Part shown: piece by piece, positions 6,830 through 12,313 of the stretch
How positions within the stretch are numbered: position 1 is the first letter of the stretch
Layout of the letters: every line of letters begins with the position of its first letter
Assembly (NCBI GenBank): GCA_937859005.1
Contig: CALLYR010000545.1
Coordinates: 1-13,300 of the forward strand
Direction of reading: 5' to 3'
Origin: an uncultured Paracoccus sp.
Lineage (GTDB): Bacteria > Pseudomonadota > Alphaproteobacteria > Rhodobacterales > Rhodobacteraceae
Length of the DNA: 13,300 nucleotides
The notes under the pieces: generated by a model
The model's input: the letters and a program-made list of their open reading frames with translations, nothing else
Database searches by the model: none
What the model was told of the DNA's origin: nothing
Made by a program: the position numbers and the translations under genes

Positions 6830-7887
6830 CCCCCAAGACCGCCAAGCAAACTGCAGGCCGGCGTATTCTCGACGCCTTCCGCGCCGCGGGGGCCATCGAG
6901 GTCGCGCCCGACATCCTGCTGCCCGCCGACACGCTGCTGGACCTCTATGGCGAGGACATCCGGGCGCGGGCCTATGTCACCGCCGACCCGGTGCGCGGCG
7001 AGATGATGCTGCGTCCTGATTTCACCGTGCCGGTGGTGCGGATGCACATGACGGGGGGCGCGGAACCCGCGCGCTATTGCTATCTGGGCGAGGTCTTCCG
7101 CAAGCAGGACCACGGCGACACCCGCCCCGACCATCCCCGCGACAACGAATATCTGCAGGCGGGGTTCGAGATGTTCTCGCGCGATCCCGACGCCGACGCC
7201 GAGTTGTTCGCGCTGTTCCACGGCATCCTCGCCCCCCATGACCTTGCCGCCACGATGGGCGACATGGACCTGCTGCTGGATGCCGTCGCAGGTCTGCCGC
7301 TGGGACAGGCGCGGCGCGAGTTGCTGGCCCATCACGTCTGGCGCCCGCGCCGGTTCGAACGCCTGCTGGACAATTTCTCGCATCCCCTGCGCCCGCGGGT
7401 GCTGGCAGGCAACAGCGCCCCCTGGACGGGCCTGCGCGACCGCGAGGAAATGCACAGCCGGATCGCCCGGATGGACGCCAGCCGCACTGATCCCCTGCTG
7501 CCGCCCGAATGGCGCGAAAGGCTGCACCGGCTGTTCGCCGTCGCCGGTCCCGCGCCCGCCGCGCTGGATGAATTGCGCGTCCTTGCCGACCACATGCCCG
7601 CCATCGCCGAGGCGGTGGAACGGCTGGCCGGGCGGCTGGACGCCATCGCCGCGCGGGGGATCGACCCGCACGGCATCCGGTTCGATGCCAGCCACGGGCG
7701 GCACACGATGGAATATTACGACGGCATGACGTTCAGCTTCACCGCCGGGACACGCCCGGACTGGCCGCCGGTCGCTTCGGGCGGGCGCTATGACGCGCTG
7801 ACGAAGGTGCTGGGGCAGGGGGCGGCAATCCCCGCGGTGGGGGGCATCATCCGCCCCGGCCTGATTGCGGAACTGAAATCATGCTGA
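6826..7887 (+). CDS. hisZ: ATP phosphoribosyltransferase regulatory subunit
   Basis: HisZ is a catalytically retired paralogue of histidyl-tRNA synthetase. It assembles with short-form HisG into the ATP phosphoribosyltransferase complex and is needed for its activity and histidine feedback. The 353-residue chain keeps the synthetase core but not the C-terminal anticodon-binding domain. Seen: MLRPDFTVPVVRMHM (61-75), a motif-2-like segment with YLGEVFRKQDHG (86-97) and NEYLQAGFEMF (107-117), MEYYDGMTFSF where synthetases have the histidine-binding loop, and SGGRYDAL at 318-325. The protein ends soon after (GGIIRPGLIAELKSC). Loss of the domain, the altered motif-2 arginine context and the adjacent short hisG all support HisZ over a second HisRS. 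It overlaps hisS by 4 bp and hisG by 7 bp. Confidence 0.95.
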   Translation: MTPKTAKQTAGRRILDAFRAAGAIEVAPDILLPADTLLDLYGEDIRARAYVTADPVRGEMMLRPDFTVPVVRMHMTGGAEPARYCYLGEVFRKQDHGDTRPDHPRDNEYLQAGFEMFSRDPDADAELFALFHGILAPHDLAATMGDMDLLLDAVAGLPLGQARRELLAHHVWRPRRFERLLDNFSHPLRPRVLAGNSAPWTGLRDREEMHSRIARMDASRTDPLLPPEWRERLHRLFAVAGPAPAALDELRVLADHMPAIAEAVERLAGRLDAIAARGIDPHGIRFDASHGRHTMEYYDGMTFSFTAGTRPDWPPVASGGRYDALTKVLGQGAAIPAVGGIIRPGLIAELKSC

Positions 7888-8573
7888 AGCTGGGGGTGCC
7901 GTCCAAGGGGCGGCTGATGGAACAGACGTTCGAGTGGTTCGCGCACCGCGGCGTGCGGCTGGCCCGCAGCGGGTCCGACCGCGAATATGCGGGCACCGTG
8001 GACGGGGCCGAGGGCGTGCAGCTTGTCCTGCTGTCGGCGGGGGAAATCCCGCGCGAACTGGCGGCGGGGCGCATCCAACTGGGCGTGACCGGGTCGGATC
8101 TGGTGCGCGAAAAGCTGGCGGGCTGGCGGTCGGACGTGGTGGAACTGGCGCCCATGGGCTTCGGCCATGCCGATCTGGTGCTGGCGGTCCCGGCCTGCTG
8201 GCGCGACTGCGAATCCCTGGACGACTTCGCCAGCATTACCCGCGATTTCCGCGCGGCGCATGGCTTCCGCCTGCGGATCGCCACCAAGTATCACCGGCTG
8301 GTGCGGGCGTTCCTGTCGGCCCACGAGATCGCTGATTATCAGCTGGTTGACAGCCAGGGCGCGACCGAAGGCACGGTAGCGAACCTGACCGCCGAGGCCA
8401 TTGCCGACATCACCAGTTCCGGCGAGACGCTGCGGGCGAACCACCTGAAAGTGCTGCCCGACGCGCTGATCCACGCGAGCCAGGCGACACTGTTCGCCGC
8501 CCGCGCCACGGTGGATGCGCCGGACGCCCGCGCCTTTGCCGCGCGGCTGGGGCTGCCTGCCGCACTTCACTGA
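7881..8573 (+). CDS. hisG: ATP phosphoribosyltransferase, short catalytic form
   Basis: HisG catalyses the first step of histidine biosynthesis: ATP plus PRPP gives N1-(5-phosphoribosyl)-ATP. At 230 residues it is the short form, lacking the C-terminal ACT-like histidine-binding domain of the ~300-residue long form, and so depends on HisZ. Seen: LGVPSKGRLMEQ at the N-terminus (4-15), AGRIQLGVTGSDLV (62-75), ATKYHRLVRAFL (134-145), and the PRPP-binding region with DSQGATEGTVANLTAEAIAD (157-176). The ATG lies inside the 3' end of hisZ, with a 7-bp overlap and no strong ribosome site, so translation is probably coupled. The next gene, ftsY, converges, with 60 bp between stop codons. Confidence 0.96.
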   Translation: MLKLGVPSKGRLMEQTFEWFAHRGVRLARSGSDREYAGTVDGAEGVQLVLLSAGEIPRELAAGRIQLGVTGSDLVREKLAGWRSDVVELAPMGFGHADLVLAVPACWRDCESLDDFASITRDFRAAHGFRLRIATKYHRLVRAFLSAHEIADYQLVDSQGATEGTVANLTAEAIADITSSGETLRANHLKVLPDALIHASQATLFAARATVDAPDARAFAARLGLPAALH

Positions 8574-8604
8574 CTGAATATACGCCCTGCTCCAGGCAGT
8601 GGGC

Positions 8605-8637
8605 CGCAGGTTGCGTGTATTGCACGCAGCGTCCTAC
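8605..8637 (-). repeat. Palindromic intergenic repeat, copy 1 (carries the ftsY stop)
   Basis: On the plus strand the perfect arms TGCGTG (8612-8617) and CACGCA (8623-8628) flank a TATTG loop, with imperfect outer arms CGCAGG and CCTAC. It matches the copies at 9846, 9886 and 9992 in opposite orientation. The ftsY stop codon (8634-8636) lies in the GTAGG edge of the element. It occupies most of the space between hisG and ftsY and could act as their shared terminator, though there is no T-tract. Confidence 0.65.
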
Positions 8638-9755
8638 AGCCCCACCAGCGCCCGCGCGAAATCGTCCGCGTCGAAGGCGTCAAGGTCGTCGATCTGTTCG
8701 CCCACCCCGATCGCATGGATGGGCAGGCCGAACTTGTCGGCCAGCGCGACCAGCACGCCGCCGCGCGCGGTGCCGTCCAGTTTCGTCATCACCAGCCCCG
8801 ACACGTCGGCCAGCTTGCGGAAGGTCTCGACCTGGCTCAGCGCGTTCTGGCCGGTGGTCGCGTCCAGCACCAGCAGGGTGTTATGGGGGGCCGAAGGGTC
8901 CTTCTTGCGGATGACGCGGACGATCTTGGCCAGCTCCTCCATCAGGTCGGCGCGGTTCTGCAGGCGCCCGGCGGTGTCGATCATCAGCAGGTCCGCGCCT
9001 TCGGCCTCGGCCCGCGCCATGGCGTCCCAGGCAAGGCTGGCGGGGTCCGACCCCTGCGGGGCGACCATGACCGGCACGCCCGCGCGCTGTCCCCAGACCT
9101 GCAGCTGTTCGACCGCGGCGGCGCGGAAGGTGTCGCCCGCGGCGATCACCACCTTTTTCCCCGCGGCGCGGAACTGGCTGGCCAGCTTGCCGATGGTCGT
9201 GGTCTTGCCCGAGCCATTGACGCCCACCACCAGCACCACCTGCGGCTTGCGGGGATACAGCGGCAGGGGCTGGGCGACCGGCGTCATGATGCGGGTGATT
9301 TCCCCGGCCAGCGCCTGTTTCAGCTCGGTCGCGCCGATGCGGCGGCCCATGCGCCCTTCGGCGATGTTGGCGGTCACGCGCAGCGCGGTGTCCACGCCCA
9401 TGTCGGCCGCGATCAGCATCTCCTCCAGTTCCTCCAGCATGGCGTCGTCCAGTTCGCGCCGCGGCTCGGCGGGGGTGGACTCGGTGCGGCCGAAGATGCG
9501 GCCCATCAGGCCGGGGCGGCTTTCCGGGGCGGGCTGGGGTGCGGCTGCGGCGGGGACAGGCGCGGCGGGGGTGGGGGCCTGTTCTGCCGCAGGGGGCGGG
9601 GCAGCCGCCGGCACGGAAGCCGCAGCCTGTGCCACGGGGGCCTGCGCCGGGGAAACGGTATCGTCCGCGCCTTCGGACACGATGCTGTCGAGGCCCGCGC
9701 CGATCTTGGAAGAGGATTTCGTCAGCCGCTCGCGCAGCTTGGAAAAGAACGACAT
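8634..9755 (-). CDS. ftsY: Signal recognition particle receptor FtsY
   Basis: FtsY is the membrane-associated GTPase that docks SRP-ribosome complexes for co-translational insertion of inner-membrane proteins. The 373-residue chain has three parts. A basic N-terminal helix (MSFFSKLRERLTKSSSK) probably contacts lipid. An Ala/Pro-rich low-complexity linker spans about residues 35-78, where E. coli has a long acidic A domain. The NG domain follows: N domain from about residue 100, then G1 GVNGSGKTTT (178-187), DTFRAAA (208-214), G3 DTAGR (260-264), G4 TKLDG (324-328) and GVGEQIDDL (350-358). The SRP54/FtsY-type GTPase insertion, ending MDEL-like RADLMEELAKI, is present. The ATG at 9755 follows AAGGTGG by five bases; the GTG at 9764 would sit directly on that site and is disfavoured. 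The stop lies within a palindromic repeat. Confidence 0.97.
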   Translation of the reverse strand: MSFFSKLRERLTKSSSKIGAGLDSIVSEGADDTVSPAQAPVAQAAASVPAAAPPPAAEQAPTPAAPVPAAAAPQPAPESRPGLMGRIFGRTESTPAEPRRELDDAMLEELEEMLIAADMGVDTALRVTANIAEGRMGRRIGATELKQALAGEITRIMTPVAQPLPLYPRKPQVVLVVGVNGSGKTTTIGKLASQFRAAGKKVVIAAGDTFRAAAVEQLQVWGQRAGVPVMVAPQGSDPASLAWDAMARAEAEGADLLMIDTAGRLQNRADLMEELAKIVRVIRKKDPSAPHNTLLVLDATTGQNALSQVETFRKLADVSGLVMTKLDGTARGGVLVALADKFGLPIHAIGVGEQIDDLDAFDADDFARALVGL

Positions 9756-9760
9756 GCGGG

Positions 9761-9767
9761 CCACCTT
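9761..9767 (-). promoter_or_regulatory. Shine-Dalgarno of ftsY
   Basis: Read on the minus strand, AAGGTGG lies five bases before the ATG at 9755. It decides that start over the overlapping GTG at 9764. Confidence 0.7.
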
Positions 9768-9845
9768 TCGCTTTGGGCGAACCTAGGGGTTCGGGGCGCA
9801 AAGGGGAAGGGCGGCGGACCGGCTGCCGATGCGCGGCAGGCCCTT

Positions 9846-9875
9846 GTGGGTGCGTGGTTTCACGCAGCATCGCGG
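9846..9875 (+). repeat. Palindromic intergenic repeat, copy 2
   Basis: Arms TGCGTG (9851-9856) and CACGCA (9861-9866) are perfect around a GTTT loop, preceded by GTGGG and followed by GCATCGCGG. The right flank ATCGCGG is shared with the copy at 9992, so the two are related beyond the palindrome. Confidence 0.6.
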
Positions 9876-9885
9876 TGCGGTTCCT

Positions 9886-9914
9886 CGTGGTGCGTGCGAG
9901 GCACACACCCTGCG
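9886..9914 (+). repeat. Palindromic intergenic repeat, copy 3
   Basis: GGTGCGTGC (9889-9897), loop GAG, then GCACACACC (9901-9909). The 9-bp stem has one C/A mismatch. Outer bases CGTG and CTGCG resemble the CGTAGG edge of the copy at 9992. Confidence 0.6.
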
Positions 9915-9991
9915 TGACGGTGGAGGAGACTTTCCACGACATTCCCATCAGCCCATCAAGCGCAACCCCCAGCCGCTGCTGCGCAACCTTC

Positions 9992-10024
9992 CGTAGGGTG
10001 CGTGCTCTGCACGCACCATCGCGG
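9992..10024 (+). repeat. Palindromic intergenic repeat, copy 4 (best-preserved)
   Basis: GGTGCGTGC (9997-10005), loop TCT, then the exact complement GCACGCACC (10009-10017) make a perfect 9-bp stem. The left edge is CGTAG and the right flank ATCGCGG. This is the least degenerate of the four copies. Confidence 0.75.
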
Positions 10025-10042
10025 CGAGGTCACTTGTTGTGC

Positions 10043-10076
10043 ATGGGAACCGCCCGTCCCACACGGGAAAACCCAT
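10043..10076 (-). terminator. Nested hairpin directly after the yiiM stop (candidate terminator)
   Basis: On the plus strand, outer arms ATGGG (10043-10047) and CCCAT (10072-10076) enclose inner arms CCCGT (10053-10057) and ACGGG (10063-10067). It starts one base after the yiiM stop codon. There is no following T-tract, so intrinsic termination is only possible, not shown. Confidence 0.35.
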
Positions 10077-10775
10077 TCACGGGTTCACCACCGATCCCTG
10101 CAACCGCGGCGTCCAGTCCTCGACCGCGGCATTGTCCAGCCGCCGCTGCGCGAGGCTGCGCCAGCTTTCGGACAGCACCTCCAGCGCGGCCATTTCGGCC
10201 AGTTCCGCCCGGTTCAGCCGGTCGCGGTAGAGGATGCGCCACAGCCGGTCCAGCGTCCAGCCGGGTGCGCCCCTCGCCACCAGCGCCAGCCCGTCGCCCG
10301 GCGCGACCAGTCCCGGTTCTATCACCCGGTAATACCAGCCGGTGCGGCCGCTGTCCTGCACGCGGCGCGCCATGTCGGGGACGGCGAAATGAATGTTCAG
10401 CTTCCAGCAGGGCTGGCGGGCCTGCGACACCTCGACCAGTGCTGCGCCCAGGCGGAAGCGGTCGCCCACCGCCACGCCGGATTCGGTCAGGCCCCCGCTC
10501 GACAGGTTCTCGCCGAAGCCGCCGGGCGCGAGCCGCGGCAGGTCGCCCAGTTCGTCGCGCCACGCCGGGTAGTGGCCCGCGTCATAGTGATGGACCGCCT
10601 TTTCCGGCCCGCCGTGGCGGCGGCGGTCGGCCTGTTGGTCGCCCTCGAACCCCTCCGGTCCCAGCCGCAGGGGCCGGTCCACCGGATGCTTGCCGATGGC
10701 GCTGAGGACGCCGGGGGCGATCGGGACGGCGGGGCCGATGCGGACGGGGGCAAGGGGAATCATGCGAACGCTCAT
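10077..10775 (-). CDS. yiiM: YiiM-type MOSC domain protein (6-N-hydroxylaminopurine resistance family)
   Basis: This cytoplasmic protein of 232 residues closely follows the layout of E. coli YiiM (224 residues), a molybdenum-cofactor (MOSC) protein reported to reduce N-hydroxylated base analogues. Seen: SAIGKHPVDRPL (25-36), FEGDQQADRRRHGGPEKAVH (43-62), GGFGENLSSGGLTES (85-99), VGDRFRLGAALVEVSQ (103-118), then the conserved cofactor-region cysteine in ARQPCWKLN (Cys at about 123) and DSGRTGWYYRVIEPG (141-155). The last ~60 residues form the three-helix C-terminal domain of YiiM-like proteins. I chose the ATG opening MSVRMIPLAP; the ATG at 10763 (MIPLAP) is nearly as good, and one at 10811 would run through the fba terminator stem. 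None has a clear ribosome site. It lies downstream of fba on the same strand, separated by a strong terminator. Confidence 0.87.
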   Translation of the reverse strand: MSVRMIPLAPVRIGPAVPIAPGVLSAIGKHPVDRPLRLGPEGFEGDQQADRRRHGGPEKAVHHYDAGHYPAWRDELGDLPRLAPGGFGENLSSGGLTESGVAVGDRFRLGAALVEVSQARQPCWKLNIHFAVPDMARRVQDSGRTGWYYRVIEPGLVAPGDGLALVARGAPGWTLDRLWRILYRDRLNRAELAEMAALEVLSESWRSLAQRRLDNAAVEDWTPRLQGSVVNP

Positions 10776-10808
10776 GAGAAAGGGGGCGGCACGATGCGCC
10801 GCCCCCTT
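10773..10808 (-). terminator. Strong intrinsic terminator of fba
   Basis: Perfect 11-bp inverted repeat: AAGGGGGCGGC (10780-10790), 7-base loop, GCCGCCCCCTT (10798-10808). On the minus strand the stem is followed by TTTCTCAT, a short T-tract. It lies 48 bases after the fba stop. The ATG at 10773-10775 is the probable yiiM start, so terminator and start codon abut. Confidence 0.8.
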
Positions 10809-10856
10809 CATGCCCTGATGGCGGCGGCAGGGCAAACCCCGCCGCGCCCGTTCCGG

Positions 10857-11786
10857 TCAGGCCTTGCCCAGATAGATGTCGACCAGCTTGCCCAGCATCG
10901 CCAGCGCATCCTCGCGCGAGCGCTGGAAGCTGTTGCGCCCGATGATGGACCCGTTGCCGCCGCCGTCGCGGATGGCGATCGCATCCTCATACACGGCATC
11001 CGACCCCTTGGCCGCACCGCCCGAGAACACCACGACGCGCCGCCCGCCGAAGGCCGCCTGCATGCAGTGTTCGACGCGCTTGGCCTGGGTCGAGATGTCG
11101 ATGCCCTGCTCCTGATAGACCTTCTTCGCGTCCTTGTTTTCCAGATGGTCGGTCGAGAGCTTGATCTTGATGACATGCGCGCCCAGCAGCGCCGCGATCT
11201 GGGCGGCATAGGCGGCGATGTCGATGGCGGTCTCGCCGTCCTTGCTGATCGCCTCGCCGCGGGGATAGGACCAGATCACCGTCGGGATGCCCACGGACGC
11301 GGCCTCGGCGCGCATTTCCGAGATCTCCTCGAACATGTCCAGCGCCATGTCCGAACCCGGATAGATGGTGAAGCCGATGGCCGCGCAGCCAAGGCGCAGC
11401 GCGTCCTGCACGGTCGAGGTCACGGCCTGGTTCTTGCCGGCGGTGTCGCTCATCAGCGAGTTGGCCGAGTTGCATTTCAGGATCGTCGGGATCTGGCCGG
11501 CAAAGGTGTCGGCGCCCGCCTCGATCATGCCCAGGGGCGCTGCATAGGCGTTCAGGCCCGCGTCGACGGCCAGCTGGTAATGATAGTGGGGGTCATAGCC
11601 CAGCGGGTTCTTGGCAAAGCTGCGGGCGGGGCCGTGTTCGAAGCCTTGGTCCACCGGCAGGATGATCATCTTGCCGGTGCCGGCCAGCTTGCCGGTCATC
11701 AGCATGCGGGCCAGATTGCCCTTCACGCCCGGGTTCTCGCCTTCGTAATTGGCGAGGATCTTCTTGACGGTATCGGTCATCTGCAT
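10857..11786 (-). CDS. fba: Class I fructose-bisphosphate aldolase, DhnA type
   Basis: This enzyme reversibly cleaves fructose 1,6-bisphosphate to dihydroxyacetone phosphate and glyceraldehyde 3-phosphate by a Schiff-base mechanism. The 309-residue protein belongs to the DhnA/FbaB (archaeal-type class I) group of the DeoC/LacD superfamily, not the metal-dependent class II. Seen: IILPVDQGFEHGP (41-53), IGFTIYPGSD (137-146), IPTVIWSYPRGEAI (167-180), the strand VIKIKLSTDH (205-214) carrying the likely catalytic lysine, VVVFSGGAAKGSD (251-263), and the phosphate-binding GGGNGSIIGRNSFQR (275-289). The ATG at 11786 has GGAG seven bases upstream; MTDTVKK at 11780 would be too far from it. pgk, another glycolytic/gluconeogenic gene, lies upstream on the same strand beyond a small divergent gene. 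A strong terminator follows. Confidence 0.95.
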   Translation of the reverse strand: MQMTDTVKKILANYEGENPGVKGNLARMLMTGKLAGTGKMIILPVDQGFEHGPARSFAKNPLGYDPHYHYQLAVDAGLNAYAAPLGMIEAGADTFAGQIPTILKCNSANSLMSDTAGKNQAVTSTVQDALRLGCAAIGFTIYPGSDMALDMFEEISEMRAEAASVGIPTVIWSYPRGEAISKDGETAIDIAAYAAQIAALLGAHVIKIKLSTDHLENKDAKKVYQEQGIDISTQAKRVEHCMQAAFGGRRVVVFSGGAAKGSDAVYEDAIAIRDGGGNGSIIGRNSFQRSREDALAMLGKLVDIYLGKA

Positions 11787-11818
11787 GGAGGGGCTCCGCA
11801 ACTGGAAAGGATGGAGGG

Positions 11819-11846
11819 TCCATAGCAGACCGGGGGCCGAGGGCAA
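11819..11846 (-). promoter_or_regulatory. Candidate promoter of fba
   Basis: Read on the minus strand: TTGCCC (11841-11846), 16-base spacer, then TATGGA (11819-11824) preceded by TGC, an extended -10 form. This would give a short leader ending at the fba ATG (11786). Both hexamers are imperfect and the region is GC-rich, so this is tentative. Confidence 0.3.
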
Positions 11847-11926
11847 CGGCGGTTGCGCTAACGGCAGGAGGCGCGGAACGGGCCGGGCAACCCGCGCGTT
11901 GGAAGCGGCAAAACGGAGGCGTGCCC

Positions 11927-12169
11927 ATGTCCAATCCCGAACCCGGTCTCAACCGCTCGCGTCGCTGGCATCGGCCTGCGATCATCGGTCTTGTCGTTGC
12001 GCTTCTGCTGGCGGTGATCGCGATGCTGATCTTTGCGCCGCTGGGGAGTGGCGACGACGATGCCGAGGTCGAGATCCTGGCCCCCGGAACCGACGCGCCC
12101 GACCCGGTGCCCGCCCCGTCCGAGACTGCCACCGGCACGGCGCCTGCGGGGACAGCTGCATCCGAATGA
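11927..12169 (+). CDS. Small single-pass membrane protein, unknown function
   Basis: I do not recognise this 80-residue protein. Residues 1-17 are hydrophilic and basic (NRSRRWHR), then one strong hydrophobic helix spans about 18-37 (PAIIGLVVALLLAVIAMLIF). After it come a short loop and an acidic DDDAEVE patch. The tail (about 52-80) is rich in Pro, Ala and Thr and ends in AASE. By the positive-inside rule the N-terminus should be cytoplasmic and the acidic/proline tail periplasmic. It could be an uncleaved membrane anchor; no signal-peptidase or lipobox cysteine is seen. GGAGG (11915-11919) lies seven bases before the ATG at 11927, favouring it over the GTG at 11921. It is divergent from fba and convergent with pgk, so it has its own promoter, which I could not pinpoint. 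Confidence 0.75.
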   Translation: MSNPEPGLNRSRRWHRPAIIGLVVALLLAVIAMLIFAPLGSGDDDAEVEILAPGTDAPDPVPAPSETATGTAPAGTAASE

Positions 12170-12267
12170 TGGCGGCGAACTGAAGGACAGGAACTGTTTT
12201 CAGAGTTGCCCGTCCCAATGGCGTTTGCGGCGGTCGGCGCAAGGTGGTGAACCTGCGGATGCCAATG

Positions 12268-12293
12268 AAAAAAGCGGCCCGAAGGCCGCTTTT
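12268..12293 (-). terminator. Intrinsic terminator of pgk with UUCG tetraloop
   Basis: On the minus strand AAAAGCGGCC, loop TTCG, GGCCGCTTTT, then further T (six T in all after the GC stem). The C(UUCG)G loop is an exceptionally stable type. It lies 20 bases after the pgk stop. On the plus strand the stem is followed by TTTTCTTTGCTTTTC, so it may also stop transcripts from the small membrane-protein gene. Confidence 0.88.
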
Positions 12294-12313
12294 CTTTGCT
12301 TTTCTGCCGAAGG

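Larger units (their letters stand above)
9756..10076. other. Gene-free 321-bp interval upstream of ftsY holding palindromic repeats
   Basis: No convincing coding sequence is seen here on either strand. It holds the ftsY ribosome site (9761-9767), three copies of a palindromic repeat (9846-9875, 9886-9914, 9992-10024), a short GTGGA/TCCAC inverted repeat (9920-9937), and a nested hairpin just past the yiiM stop (10043-10076). The ftsY promoter must lie here or upstream; I could not pick a clear -35/-10 pair. Confidence 0.7.

Noticed and set aside
8584..8604. GCCCTGC / GCAGTGGGC hairpin just after hisG as a terminator
   Set aside because: The stem has a two-base bulge and no T-tract follows; too weak to call, although some end signal for the his operon should lie here.
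8599..9786. 395-codon plus-strand open frame opposite ftsY
   Set aside because: Ser/Ala/Arg-rich antisense shadow starting within the intergenic repeat region; ftsY is certain on the other strand.
10002..11825. 607-codon plus-strand open frame opposite yiiM and fba
   Set aside because: Spans two genes and their terminator on the opposite strand; composition is typical antisense shadow.
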